From positions 1,426,001 through 1,490,000 of the forward strand of contig NZ_CP096120.1 in NCBI RefSeq assembly GCF_023158935.1: a DNA stretch of 64,000 nt, written 5' to 3'. Below, one piece after another: positions 1-8,766 of this stretch. The stretch's first letter is position 1; each line of letters opens with the position of its first letter. This DNA is from Acinetobacter portensis. Lineage in GTDB: Bacteria; Pseudomonadota; Gammaproteobacteria; Pseudomonadales; Moraxellaceae. The notes under the pieces are model-generated. The model ran no database searches, was not told the DNA's origin, and was given only the letters and a program-made list of their open reading frames with translations. The position numbers were made by a program, and so were the translations under genes.

Positions 1-77
1 AAGTTAAAGTTGTTGATGAAGATTTAGAAGTTGAAATTCCTAAATACACAATCAACCATGCTTCTGAAAATCACTAA
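1..77 (+). CDS. 3' end of an unidentified gene
   Basis: An open frame enters from the left edge in frame 3 and ends at a TAA at 75-77. The visible C-terminus (24 residues) is acidic and ends in ...NHASENH. A strong terminator follows 13 bases later, which supports this being a genuine gene end. I do not recognise the protein; the part in view is too short to assign a family. Confidence 0.6.
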   Translation, partial: VKVVDEDLEVEIPKYTINHASENH

Positions 78-90
78 GTAATTTTCATTA

Positions 91-116
91 AAAAACCACG
101 CAGAAGCGTGGTTTTT
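91..116 (+). terminator. Intrinsic terminator, bidirectional
   Basis: An 11-bp stem (91-101 with 106-116) has the loop AGAA, with runs of A on the left and T on the right. It lies between the gene ending at 77 (+) and the cyclase ending at 142 (-), so it can serve both convergent genes. Confidence 0.9.
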
Positions 117-141
117 TTATTTCTAAATAAAGTTTAAAACT

Positions 142-1605
142 CTATTCTTCAACAATTACTTCATCTGCCAAACGAAGTTTCACAATACCTTGTGAGTTTG
201 TTAAAGCTTGTTGAACTTGAATACGTTTAATCATTTTTTCCAAAACTTGAATAAGTTTTGAATATTCAAAATTTTGTACTTCATCAAAGTTTAATAACAA
301 ATGGAAACCTTTATATTCATAATCAAACCATTGCTGATATTCGGTAAGATCTGATTTATATTTTTCCATGATCTGCCAAGTTTGCACAGGCTCCTGAATA
401 CCTTTTAATGAAATAGGAGCTCTTGGTGCACATAAATAGCTACTTTTCACCAAATTATATGTACTTTCCGACACTAAAATTTCATCTACTTCGGCAGCAC
501 TTTGTAAACGCGCAGCTAAGTTAGCATCACGCCCAACAATGGTATAAGCCATTCGGTATGCAGCGCCATAATTACCTACGTGACAATATCCTGTACTAAT
601 ACCCATGCGAATATGTAACGCTGGATAGCCCATTTTAATCCAACGTTCACGTAATAATTTCATTTGCTGACGCATTGCAATTGCCATTTCTACGCATATT
701 TTGGCATCCTGCTCTGCACCTTGAGAGTTTGGATCACCAAAGAAGATAAGAATGGCATCTCCCATAAACTTATCGACAGTAGCTTCATAATGCTTTGCAA
801 TTTCAGTCATATGACTCAAATAGTCATTTAAAACGAATGCTAAATCATCTGGAATTAGTGTTTCTGAAAGCTCCGTAAAACCTTGAATATCTGAAAAGAA
901 AATGGTCATTTTCTTACGCTTATATTCAATTTTAGCTTCTGACTCACCTTTCATAATCGATTGCCACAACTGTAAAGGCGCATAACGACTTAGCTGATTC
1001 GCAAACTCCATATAACGGTGCATTTGAGAATAATAATATTCTTGTTTTGCAACTGCCATTTTTACACGGCGAATTTGATAAATTGATCCCATTCCAAAAA
1101 AACCAATAACACACAAAAATGCAAGAATGGTTAATTCGTTGCTGGTTTGTTGAAAATAAGGACCAAAACCAAATAAAAAGATATTAGATAAATAGAATAT
1201 GACTATGCCAAAAAGCCCAGATATCGCAATAATTACAAATGGAATTTTTACATTAATAACTGTATATAAAAGCGAAACCAAAGCCAAAAAAGTTAGCACG
1301 ATATTCAAATGAATTGCAGAAAGTGTAACGGCAACAATTGCGATATCAATTAGAAAAAAAACATTACGCCTTACACGTGAACTATTATATTTATATTCAA
1401 GCCATTGGCTTAATTTAGGGGTAAAAATTAGAAGAAGCGTTAAAAAAATCGGGATGTACAGCTGGTATGTTGTCTCAGGATAAGTAAAGTGATAGACAAC
1501 AAGAATTAGTGCAAGACTACTATATCCCACAATCCTATGTAGATATTCAAATTGCTTTGGATCTCTGTCCATCCAACTGTCTAATGACAAATCCTTTCTC
1601 CCCAA
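142..1605 (-). CDS. Membrane-bound class III adenylate/guanylate cyclase
   Basis: This is a 487-residue protein with about five to six hydrophobic segments in the first 180 residues, a short linker, then a class III cyclase catalytic domain at about 230-410. Visible catalytic features are the metal-binding Asp in FFSDIQGFT (about D239) and in DKFMGDA (about D283), Lys279 at the purine-contacting position, and the NLAAR motif (N362, R366) for transition-state binding. The second base-selecting position is Thr355 (AYTIVG), which is typical of bacterial class IIIb enzymes and favours cAMP as product. From memory, A. baumannii has a predominant adenylate cyclase of this type called CavA; the equivalence is inferred. 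It ends against the 91-116 terminator. The residues after 410 form an extra C-terminal stretch of unknown role. Confidence 0.9.
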   Translation of the reverse strand: MGRKDLSLDSWMDRDPKQFEYLHRIVGYSSLALILVVYHFTYPETTYQLYIPIFLTLLLIFTPKLSQWLEYKYNSSRVRRNVFFLIDIAIVAVTLSAIHLNIVLTFLALVSLLYTVINVKIPFVIIAISGLFGIVIFYLSNIFLFGFGPYFQQTSNELTILAFLCVIGFFGMGSIYQIRRVKMAVAKQEYYYSQMHRYMEFANQLSRYAPLQLWQSIMKGESEAKIEYKRKKMTIFFSDIQGFTELSETLIPDDLAFVLNDYLSHMTEIAKHYEATVDKFMGDAILIFFGDPNSQGAEQDAKICVEMAIAMRQQMKLLRERWIKMGYPALHIRMGISTGYCHVGNYGAAYRMAYTIVGRDANLAARLQSAAEVDEILVSESTYNLVKSSYLCAPRAPISLKGIQEPVQTWQIMEKYKSDLTEYQQWFDYEYKGFHLLLNFDEVQNFEYSKLIQVLEKMIKRIQVQQALTNSQGIVKLRLADEVIVEE

Positions 1606-1646
1606 GGATTAAAGCCACGACATTACCCGTGGCTTAATAGAATCGA

Positions 1647-2081
1647 TCAGTCCATTCTCCAGTCAAATGGCATTTCACCTTGACCACGTAGAGCAAGCAT
1701 TAATGTCTGACGCATATGCGCAAGCACTTCATTGCTATAAGGAACTGCTTGTGAGCCCCAAACTGGTTTAGGCCAAGCCACATCATTTTGGTAACGAACA
1801 ACGTGATGAAAATGCAACTGAGGAACAACGTTCCCAAGTGCAGCAACATTCATTTTGTCCGCACGAAATACGCGTGATAATTGACTAGATAACCAACTAG
1901 ATTCACGTAAAAATTGTTCTTGATCTGCCTGACTAAGTTCGTATAGTTCAGTAATCCCTGGCACACGTGGAATCAAAATAAGCCAAGGAAATTGCATATC
2001 ATTCATTAAACGACATGTTGATAACGGAAAGTCGCCGACAAAAAAAGTGTCTTGAGCAAGTTGTGGATGCAAACTAAACAT
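1647..2081 (-). CDS. HIT-like domain protein (diadenosine tetraphosphate hydrolase type)
   Basis: About 144 residues, using the internal ATG at 2081; the open frame upstream to 2126 adds a hydrophobic stretch from a weaker start and is probably not translated. A histidine-triad motif, QLHFHHVVRYQ, lies in the second half, and the N-terminal half has the usual HIT beta-strand pattern ending in ...LILIPRVPG. HIT proteins hydrolyse nucleoside phosphoramidates or dinucleoside polyphosphates; the substrate here is unknown. It lies 213 bases downstream of mfd on the same strand and 41 bases upstream of the cyclase start, so the HIT gene and cyclase may share a transcript. Confidence 0.85.
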   Translation of the reverse strand: MFSLHPQLAQDTFFVGDFPLSTCRLMNDMQFPWLILIPRVPGITELYELSQADQEQFLRESSWLSSQLSRVFRADKMNVAALGNVVPQLHFHHVVRYQNDVAWPKPVWGSQAVPYSNEVLAHMRQTLMLALRGQGEMPFDWRMD

Positions 2082-2294
2082 ATCTTTATTAATGATGCAA
2101 ATTAGAATGATGGTTAATACTATCACATCCCAATGGGTGTGAATATTCTATATAGCGTGTTTCAATACAAATATCAGTTCATTTGTTTTGAACTCGGTCA
2201 TATATTCATATTTAATATTTTATCTCTAAAAATACAAGTATCTATTGAAAATAATACAAATTTTATGACCGATGACATTTTTATCTTTAACGTA

Positions 2295-5200
2295 TTAAGA
2301 TGCTTTTAGCCCAGCAATTAAATGATTCAAAAGATCATTTATAAACTGTAAGCGTTTTGTGTAATCTTCAAGCATTACCATGACTTTCAAACGCTGCCCA
2401 CCATCCATTCTGTAATAAGTAGGTTGCTTTTGCATCATTTGAATAATACTCATAGCCTGTACAGGTGTGTCTGGAGAAAACTCGATATGTCCACCATTAC
2501 CACCAATATCTACTTTTGTAATACCCAAAGTTTCAGCTTTTAAACGTATTTGATGCACAGCAAATAATTGCTTAACCGATTGTGGCGGAATACCAAAGCG
2601 ATCAATTAATTCCATACGAATATTATCGAGTTTTTCTTGTGTATCTGTATTACTAATGCGCTTATAGAACAACAAGCGTTGATGCACATCTCCCAAATAA
2701 TCATCTGGTATTAGAGCAGGCATATGCAGATTAATTTCAGCAGTTAATGACAATGGCGCATCAAAGTTTGGCGTTTTACCTTTTTGAATGGCTTTAGTCG
2801 CCTTTTCAAGCATTTCCATATACAAGCTATAACCAATAGCTTGCATAGAACCACTTTGTTGTTCACCAAGTAATTCACCTGCACCACGAATTTCTAAATC
2901 TTCCGTTGCAAGCATAAAGCCTGCACCTAAGGTTGATGCACGCTGAATTGCGTCTAAGCGTTTCTCTGCATCACCTTTAAGACCTTTAATTGATGGTACT
3001 AGCAAATATGCATAAGCTTGATGATGCGAACGCCCTACACGACCACGAAGTTGATGTAATTGCGCCAAACCAAGTTTATCTGCACGTTCAATAATAATGG
3101 TATTGGCACTTGGAACATCAATTCCTGTTTCAATAATAGTTGAACAAACAAGTACGTTATATTCTTTGTGATAGAACTGTTGCATCACTTGCTCAAGTTC
3201 TCGTTCACGCATTTGACCATGTGCCACAGCCACACGTGCTTCTGGCACTAAATCACGAATATTTTCTGCTGTACGTTCAATGGTATCTACTTCGTTATGT
3301 AAGAAATACACCTGACCGCCACGTAATAATTCACGTAAAATCGCTTCTTTAACAGAATCGCCTGTATGTTCTTGCACAAAAGTTTTTACTGCCAAACGTC
3401 TCGCAGGTGGCGTTGCAATAATAGATAAATCACGCATTCCACTAAATGCCATATTTAAGGTTCGTGGAATTGGTGTAGCCGTTAAAGTCAGCATATCAAC
3501 ATCGGCACGCATGGCTTTAATACGTTCTTTATCACGTACACCAAAACGATGTTCCTCATCAACAATCATTAAACCTAAGTTTTTAAATTGAATGTTTTCC
3601 TGCAATATTTTGTGCGTACCAATCACAATATCAACTTTGCCATCGGCTAAATCTTCAATGGTTTTGTTATGTGTTTTTGTTGAACCAAAACGTGAAAGCA
3701 CTTCTATGCGTACAGGCCAATCTGCAAAACGATCTTTAAAAGATTCATAATGCTGTTGTGCTAGTAACGTGGTTGGAACAAGCACCGCAACTTGCTTATT
3801 GTTTTGAACTGCGACAAAAGCAGCACGCATTGCCACCTCTGTTTTACCAAAGCCAACATCACCACACACCAATCGATCCATTGGCTTGGCAAGTTGCATA
3901 TCATAAAGCGTCGCTTCAATCGCATTTGCTTGATCTAGCGTTTCTTCATAGGCAAAGCCTGAGGCAAATTGCATATAAAGCTTTTCATCACGTTCAAAAC
4001 CAAAACCAGGTTTAGATTGACGACGTGCTTGAATATGTAAAAGCTCTGCAGCAACATCATGAATTTGTTCTAGAGCTTTACGTTTGGCTTTTGACCATGC
4101 ATCTGTACCTAACTTATGTAAAGGCGCTAAGTCTGGGTCACCACCACTATAACGACTAATTAAATGCAAATTAGTTACAGGCACATAAACTTTGGCAGCA
4201 TCAGCATAATCGAGCTGTAAAAACTCATGATCTTGATCATCAATACTTAAGGTAATTAAACCTGCATAACGCCCTACGCCATAATCGATATGAACCACAG
4301 GTGCGCCAATACTTAGTTCAGTTAAACTTCGAACCAAGAACTCTTCAGAAACCTCTTGCTGACGTTTACGACGACGTTGAACAACACGATGTTCATACAA
4401 TTGATTTTCAGAAATAACGCTGAGTTGTCCTGAAATTACCAAACCACGATCTAAAGGTGCACTTGTAATTGCAATAGACTGCAACGATGTCTGAAATTGT
4501 TCAAACGTATCTACATTTGGAATATCCCCCAAAGATGCACGCAATGCATCTTTTAGCGTTTCACGTCGACCTGCACTTTCCGCCACAATTAAGACAGGAT
4601 AAGTTGCATCATCTACATATTTTTTTACCGCAGCAAAAGGCTTTTCTTGTTTAGGATCTACAGCTAAACGAGGTGGAATTTCTGTATTTAAATTGGTAAC
4701 GCCTGCTTTTTCATCAAATACTTCTTCCGATGCAACAATACGACCAAAACTATTAATTTGCTCTAACACCTGATTTGGCTGTAAAAATAATTGGTCAGGT
4801 GGCAAAATTGGCTGATCTGCATTGTGACGACGATCTTCATAACGACGAAAAATATCTTTCCAATAATTGGTTAATTCATCATCTAAATACAAATCTGTAA
4901 TGACAATGCCATTCTTTGGTAAGTAAGATAACAGTGTACTTTGGCTTTCCATGTCTTTTTGTTCAAAAAACAATGGGAAATAATATTCCAAACCTGGCGA
5001 TGCAATTCCCTCTAAAGCATCTTGATAAATTGGATTTCGTTTTGGATTAGCAGATGGGAAAGCCTCTGCATAACGATCTCTAAATATCGAACGACCTTCC
5101 TTAAGCGGAAATTCTTTTGCAGGTAAAACTATAAATTCTTTTAATGCTTCTGTTGTACGCTGTGTTTCAGGATCAAAGAATTTTAGACTTTCAATTTCAT

Positions 5201-5759
5201 CATCAAACAAATCTATACGAATGGGTGCATTCTGCCCCGAAGCATATATATCCATAATGCTTCCACGAACAGCAAATTCACCATGATCATATACGGTATC
5301 TACAAGGTGATAACCTGCTTGAATAAGTCTTATTTTTTGTTTTTCTAAGTCAAACTTTTGCCCAATTTTAATATCAAAATGTTCACCTAAAACCCATGTG
5401 GTTGGTGCAACACGTTGCGCTAAAGTTGTTGCCGAAATAAGTAAAATGCCCTGCGTAGGCATATTCGATAAAATAGATAAACGCTCTGACACAATATCTT
5501 GATGTGGAGATAAACGGTCATATGGCAAAATTTCCCAATCTGGGAAAATAGTCGGTTTTATGCCATAAAACTCGAGTTCGCTTTCAAGTTGCCCCAAATG
5601 CTGATTATTACGTGCGACAAGAATAAATAGTTGCTTATTTTGCTTGCTGATTTCTTTGAAAAGTAATGCTGCAGCAGAACCTTGTAAATTACCTATCCAG
5701 CGTTTTTCACCTATTTTAAGGCGTTGCAAATTGAGTTGAGCTATTTCTTGTTGGAACAT
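2295..5759 (-). CDS. mfd: Transcription-repair coupling factor Mfd
   Basis: This is a full-length Mfd of 1154 residues. The N-terminal UvrB-like part runs to about residue 350, a CarD/RNA-polymerase-interacting domain lies near 480-560 (VHIDYGVGRYAG), and a RecG-type superfamily 2 motor occupies about 600-950. Motor motifs include Walker A GDVGFGKTEV, the DEEH box, the TATPIPRTL motif and the RGRVGR motif VI. The C-terminal TRCF domain follows. Mfd pushes stalled RNA polymerase off damaged DNA and recruits UvrA. The start ATG is followed by FQQEIAQLNL. I see no frameshift or missing motif. Confidence 0.98.
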   Translation of the reverse strand: MFQQEIAQLNLQRLKIGEKRWIGNLQGSAAALLFKEISKQNKQLFILVARNNQHLGQLESELEFYGIKPTIFPDWEILPYDRLSPHQDIVSERLSILSNMPTQGILLISATTLAQRVAPTTWVLGEHFDIKIGQKFDLEKQKIRLIQAGYHLVDTVYDHGEFAVRGSIMDIYASGQNAPIRIDLFDDEIESLKFFDPETQRTTEALKEFIVLPAKEFPLKEGRSIFRDRYAEAFPSANPKRNPIYQDALEGIASPGLEYYFPLFFEQKDMESQSTLLSYLPKNGIVITDLYLDDELTNYWKDIFRRYEDRRHNADQPILPPDQLFLQPNQVLEQINSFGRIVASEEVFDEKAGVTNLNTEIPPRLAVDPKQEKPFAAVKKYVDDATYPVLIVAESAGRRETLKDALRASLGDIPNVDTFEQFQTSLQSIAITSAPLDRGLVISGQLSVISENQLYEHRVVQRRRKRQQEVSEEFLVRSLTELSIGAPVVHIDYGVGRYAGLITLSIDDQDHEFLQLDYADAAKVYVPVTNLHLISRYSGGDPDLAPLHKLGTDAWSKAKRKALEQIHDVAAELLHIQARRQSKPGFGFERDEKLYMQFASGFAYEETLDQANAIEATLYDMQLAKPMDRLVCGDVGFGKTEVAMRAAFVAVQNNKQVAVLVPTTLLAQQHYESFKDRFADWPVRIEVLSRFGSTKTHNKTIEDLADGKVDIVIGTHKILQENIQFKNLGLMIVDEEHRFGVRDKERIKAMRADVDMLTLTATPIPRTLNMAFSGMRDLSIIATPPARRLAVKTFVQEHTGDSVKEAILRELLRGGQVYFLHNEVDTIERTAENIRDLVPEARVAVAHGQMRERELEQVMQQFYHKEYNVLVCSTIIETGIDVPSANTIIIERADKLGLAQLHQLRGRVGRSHHQAYAYLLVPSIKGLKGDAEKRLDAIQRASTLGAGFMLATEDLEIRGAGELLGEQQSGSMQAIGYSLYMEMLEKATKAIQKGKTPNFDAPLSLTAEINLHMPALIPDDYLGDVHQRLLFYKRISNTDTQEKLDNIRMELIDRFGIPPQSVKQLFAVHQIRLKAETLGITKVDIGGNGGHIEFSPDTPVQAMSIIQMMQKQPTYYRMDGGQRLKVMVMLEDYTKRLQFINDLLNHLIAGLKAS

Positions 5760-5847
5760 TTATCTGACTTTTTAAGTTAAACAACGTGGGCATATCTTAA
5801 CACGATGCTTTTTTGCTTTAGATGAATTTTTATAGACAAAGCTTAAT

Positions 5848-5877
5848 AAAAAGGCTCATATTTCTATAAGCCTTTTT
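5848..5877 (-). terminator. Intrinsic terminator
   Basis: A 9-bp stem (5848-5856 with 5869-5877) is flanked by A and T runs. On the minus strand it follows the small gene at 5896-6252 and precedes mfd, so it separates the two. Confidence 0.75.
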
Positions 5878-5895
5878 AGCAACATTTAGATGCAC

Positions 5896-6252
5896 TTACT
5901 TTTTATCTCTTAAAAAGTTTCGATAATATTCATTGAGTAATTTAACCATCTGTTTAAACTCAGTTAAATTTTTTTGTGTATTCCCTAAACGCGCAACAAA
6001 ATTTTGAGATGCAATTTCCAAGTCTATCTTTTCATTAATAATCATGCCTGCATCATAAAGTGCTTTGAGATCATCAAATTTTTTCAATCTACGATTCGAC
6101 AAATATTCTAAGCGTTCCGACCATTCATTGATGATGACACCATCTATAACAAAGCCCTGCTCGGTATTATATTCAATATGATTTTCTTTTAGAAAAATCT
6201 GCTCAGGTGTTTCTTTATCACTTTTGAAAAAATCGGCAATTTTATTTAGCAT
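5896..6252 (-). CDS. Conserved-looking hypothetical protein, 118 residues
   Basis: I do not recognise this protein. It is charged, probably mostly alpha-helical and soluble, with no signal peptide or membrane segment. A Lys/Glu-rich N-terminus is followed by a segment around EWSERLEYLSNRRLKKFDDL that could form a helical hairpin. It lies alone between two terminators (5848-5877 and 6346-6374), so it is likely a single-gene unit. Coding is supported by that placement and by codon use like its neighbours. No function is proposed. Confidence 0.7.
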   Translation of the reverse strand: MLNKIADFFKSDKETPEQIFLKENHIEYNTEQGFVIDGVIINEWSERLEYLSNRRLKKFDDLKALYDAGMIINEKIDLEIASQNFVARLGNTQKNLTEFKQMVKLLNEYYRNFLRDKK

Positions 6253-6345
6253 TTCAACTCAAACTTCATACAGCACACTGCTTTATATCTTATTCCGCTA
6301 AATACATTTAAGCGACTTATTTATAACTCCCTCAATAGACATAAA

Positions 6346-6374
6346 AAATGACGAACTATTGAAGTTCGTCATTT
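6346..6374 (-). terminator. Intrinsic terminator after rraA
   Basis: A perfect 12-bp stem (6346-6357 with 6363-6374) has a 5-base loop and an A run on its left side that becomes a T run on the minus strand. It lies about 45 bases past the rraA stop. Confidence 0.85.
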
Positions 6375-6420
6375 AAAATTCTGAATTAAGTATAACTAGG
6401 CAAATGTCTAAACCTGTAAA

Positions 6421-6933
6421 TTAAAGATCAACTAGCTTTGTTTTAGATACAACAATTCCATTATTATCTGCATACACAAAGTCACCTGAATTGAAGCTTA
6501 CATTTCCAAAAGAAATTTCAATCTCAACTTCACCTACACCTTTACGGTTACTCTTTTGTGGAATAGCTGCCAAAGCATGTACACCTAAATCAAGCTCAGC
6601 AATTGCATCTACATCACGTACACAACCATAAATAATCACACCATTCCAATGATTTTTTACAGCAGACTCTGCAATCATATCGCCAATTAAGGCACAGCGC
6701 ATAGATGCCCCACCATCTACAACTAAAACCTTGCCTGTTCCATCTGTTGCCAGCAACTCTTTTACACGAGAGTTATCTTCAAAACATTTGACTGTGACCA
6801 CTTCGCCTCCAAATGTTTTTCGCGCACCATAACTTTTAAAAAACTTACCATCTAAAGATGGAATCACCACTTGAATGTCTAAGTCAGGATGATCATCCAA
6901 TAAATCACAAGTTACGAATGCTACATTTGACAC
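6421..6933 (-). CDS. rraA: RraA family protein (RNase E regulator / HMG aldolase fold)
   Basis: The 170-residue length matches RraA. Family features are the N-terminal TCDLLDDHPD, the central LVVDGGASMRCALIGDMIAESAVKNHW (quoted in part: GGASMRCALIGD) and GVIIYGCVRDVDAIAELDLGVHA (core: GCVRD). In E. coli RraA binds RNase E and lowers its activity; related proteins are 4-hydroxy-4-methyl-2-oxoglutarate aldolases that use the GD...R site for pyruvate and Mg. The sequence does not decide between the two roles. The gene lies 12 bases after the SDR-like gene on the same strand, so the two are probably co-transcribed. Confidence 0.9.
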   Translation of the reverse strand: MSNVAFVTCDLLDDHPDLDIQVVIPSLDGKFFKSYGARKTFGGEVVTVKCFEDNSRVKELLATDGTGKVLVVDGGASMRCALIGDMIAESAVKNHWNGVIIYGCVRDVDAIAELDLGVHALAAIPQKSNRKGVGEVEIEISFGNVSFNSGDFVYADNNGIVVSKTKLVDL

Positions 6934-6945
6934 AGCAATACCCTT

Positions 6946-7611
6946 TTATTTAATTTGATGTATCGCTAAATTATCATAAATTTTTAATTTTTCGGTCTGA
7001 TAACACGCAGCCTCGACCATAGTATAAGCCACCTGTTCCGATGTTACGGGTTTATATTTAAAAGTATTTGGAACTAAATGCGAAAATTTTAAATATAACT
7101 TTTGAGTGAAATCTTCCAAAGTTCGCTGTTCATCTCGATGCCCCAATAATAATGAAGGCTGAATAATTGAAACTTTTGAAAGCGCTAAACTTTGAATATA
7201 TTGCTCCAATTGACCTTTCACTTGGTTATAAAAAAATTTGGATTGAGCATTTGCACCCAAAGCACTAATGAGCAAATAGTGAGTTTCAGTATTTTGAAAT
7301 AATTTTGCAAAATGTGCATTCATTTCGAAATCAATTTGATAAAAGTTCTCTTTAGAACCTGCCTTTTTAATTGTGGTACCTAAGCAACTAAATGCATGTG
7401 TATATTCTTCAATATTTACTCTATTGAGTAAAAAAAAGTCGTTCAACACAATTTGATGCACTTTTTTTAATTTTTTTAGCTCTTCATTTTCACTGCGAAC
7501 AATTGCTGTTATTTTGTCACATCTTTTCGATTCATTGAGCAGATAAAGCAAACGCTTTCCCACCAAACCTGTTGCACCTATGACGATTGCACTTTTTATA
7601 GAGTTGATCAT
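6946..7611 (-). CDS. NAD(P)-binding atypical SDR-like protein
   Basis: This 221-residue protein has an N-terminal Rossmann motif GATGLVGKRLL at about residues 13-23, then AFSCLGTTIKKAGS and a YLLISALGANAQSKFFYNQVKG segment carrying the S...Y-x3-K arrangement of extended or atypical short-chain dehydrogenases (related to the human HTATIP2/CC3 group and YbjT). Substrate and partner are unknown. It precedes rraA by 12 bases and is probably in the same transcript. Its promoter must lie in the 215-base region shared with rpsT on the other strand. Confidence 0.8.
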   Translation of the reverse strand: MINSIKSAIVIGATGLVGKRLLYLLNESKRCDKITAIVRSENEELKKLKKVHQIVLNDFFLLNRVNIEEYTHAFSCLGTTIKKAGSKENFYQIDFEMNAHFAKLFQNTETHYLLISALGANAQSKFFYNQVKGQLEQYIQSLALSKVSIIQPSLLLGHRDEQRTLEDFTQKLYLKFSHLVPNTFKYKPVTSEQVAYTMVEAACYQTEKLKIYDNLAIHQIK

Positions 7612-7700
7612 TTTAAAAGCAAACCTATTTAATATTCCTTAATATAATGCTTTATTTGCCATTTTTCTTCATCTAAAATGTAGTCAAACCAAGTCAAGAC

Positions 7701-7729
7701 TTGACTTAACTGCATTATTTAATCAAAAT
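7701..7729 (+). promoter_or_regulatory. Candidate sigma-70 promoter for rpsT
   Basis: TTGACT at 7701-7706 is followed after 17 bases by CAAAAT at 7724-7729 (5 of 6 and 4 of 6 matches to consensus). It would start an RNA near 7736 with a leader of about 90 bases before the GTG start of rpsT. Confidence 0.5.
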
Positions 7730-7743
7730 ATGGCACTTGTTTA

Positions 7744-7795
7744 CGGGCTGGTGATCATTCTTCTGGAGATGGTTTTCAGATGCAATTTCAGCCCG
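7744..7795 (+). promoter_or_regulatory. rpsT leader hairpin
   Basis: CGGGCTG at 7744-7750 can pair with CAGCCCG at 7789-7795, enclosing about 38 bases, in the RNA leader of rpsT. In E. coli S20 represses its own translation, so this structure may take part in such control; that role here is inference. Confidence 0.4.
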
Positions 7796-7826
7796 CCCAG
7801 ACCAATCTAATTCAAGGAGTGCACGA

Positions 7827-8093
7827 GTGGCAAACTCTGCTCAAGCTAAAAAACGTGCTCGTCAAAACGTTAAAGCACGTAAACACAACGCAAGCTTGCG
7901 TTCTATGGTTCGTACTTACATCAAACGTACAGTAGCTGCTATTGCTGCTGGCGACTATGCTGTTGCATCTGAAGCGTACAAAACTGCTGTACCTGTGATC
8001 GACCGTATGGCTGATAAAGGTATCATCCATAAAAACAAAGCTGCTCGTCATAAGAGCCGTTTAAACGCACAAGTTAAAGCATTAGCTAACTAA
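7827..8093 (+). CDS. rpsT: 30S ribosomal protein S20
   Basis: This is an 88-residue, very basic protein with the S20 signature ([14 protein letters not shown] at the start and [19 protein letters not shown] near the end). Translation starts at GTG 7827, preceded by AAGGAG at 7814-7819, eight bases upstream, so the start is well supported despite the rare codon. S20 binds 16S rRNA early in small-subunit assembly. It is a single-gene unit with its own terminator at 8105-8131. The GTG start plus a folded leader resembles the weak-start, autoregulated arrangement known for S20 in enterobacteria. Confidence 0.98.
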   Translation: MANSAQAKKRARQNVKARKHNASLRSMVRTYIKRTVAAIAAGDYAVASEAYKTAVPVIDRMADKGIIHKNKAARHKSRLNAQVKALAN

Positions 8094-8104
8094 TTTGTTG
8101 CAGT

Positions 8105-8131
8105 AAAAAAAGCCCTTTTAGGGCTTTTTTT
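8105..8131 (+). terminator. Intrinsic terminator of rpsT
   Basis: AGCCCT at 8111-8116 pairs with AGGGCT at 8120-8125 across a 3-base loop, with six more A-T pairs and a T run. It lies 11 bases after the rpsT stop. Confidence 0.95.
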
Positions 8132-8283
8132 ATGTCTGTTGATTTATAAATACCACTCATATTTCCAAATAATTCGTATAAAAATTATTCCTATGAATAA
8201 AACAATCCCATAATAAAATTATGGTATTATTTTTTAGTCGTTATACACCATATAAGCAGTATTTCTTAAATTGGGACAACACA

Positions 8284-8724
8284 ATGATTAATAAATTTCT
8301 ACCAACGCTCGAAAAATTCCAAGAAACAGAAAATCAATACATTGAATATTTTAATTCAAAAGGCGTAACTGACATTATAGGAAAAGTCATTTCCAACATG
8401 AAAGGTACGGCAGAAATTCAAGCCTCTCAAGGTGTAGACTCATGGTTAGGTTATGGGGTTTACTTACCCGCTATAGAGCGAATCTTTGCCCTGCACGAAG
8501 GCGAAACCGAAGAGGAGTTTTATTCACGCACCAAATACCCTAAAGATGTTGTTTACGCCTACACAATTCCAGATCACGACATTGCAACACTCATCGCTGC
8601 CGATAAATACAATCGTATGCACCAACAAAGTATTCCTGTAAATACGTATGTTTGGCCTTTAAATGATGATGGTTTCACAATCAACTTATTAAAATTTGAA
8701 AATCGATTAAAAGCAAAAATCTAA
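8284..8724 (+). CDS. Hypothetical protein, 146 residues
   Basis: I do not recognise this protein. The open frame reaches back to 8221, but the first 21 residues are unusual and the ATG at 8284 (MINKFLPTLEKF...) is the more natural start; neither has a strong ribosome-binding site. It is soluble and acidic, with a region DSWLGYGVYLPAIERIFALHEGE and a later PDHDIATLIAADKYNRM (both quoted in part) that look like structured core. It has no signal peptide or membrane segment. A convergent terminator at 8731-8762 follows it. Confidence 0.7.
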   Translation: MINKFLPTLEKFQETENQYIEYFNSKGVTDIIGKVISNMKGTAEIQASQGVDSWLGYGVYLPAIERIFALHEGETEEEFYSRTKYPKDVVYAYTIPDHDIATLIAADKYNRMHQQSIPVNTYVWPLNDDGFTINLLKFENRLKAKI

Positions 8725-8730
8725 TATAAA

Positions 8731-8762
8731 AAAACCAGTTATTCTTTTGAGTAACTGGTTTT
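8731..8762. terminator. Bidirectional intrinsic terminator
   Basis: A 14-bp stem with one G-U pair (8731-8744 with 8749-8762) and loop TTTT is flanked by A and T runs. It lies between the hypothetical gene (+) and the histidine phosphatase gene (-), serving both. Confidence 0.9.
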
Positions 8763-8766
8763 AAAA

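Noticed and set aside
7731..7750. Possible sigma-54 promoter (TGGCAC) before rpsT
   Set aside because: The -12 element TTGC is missing at the required spacing, and a sigma-70 promoter fits better.
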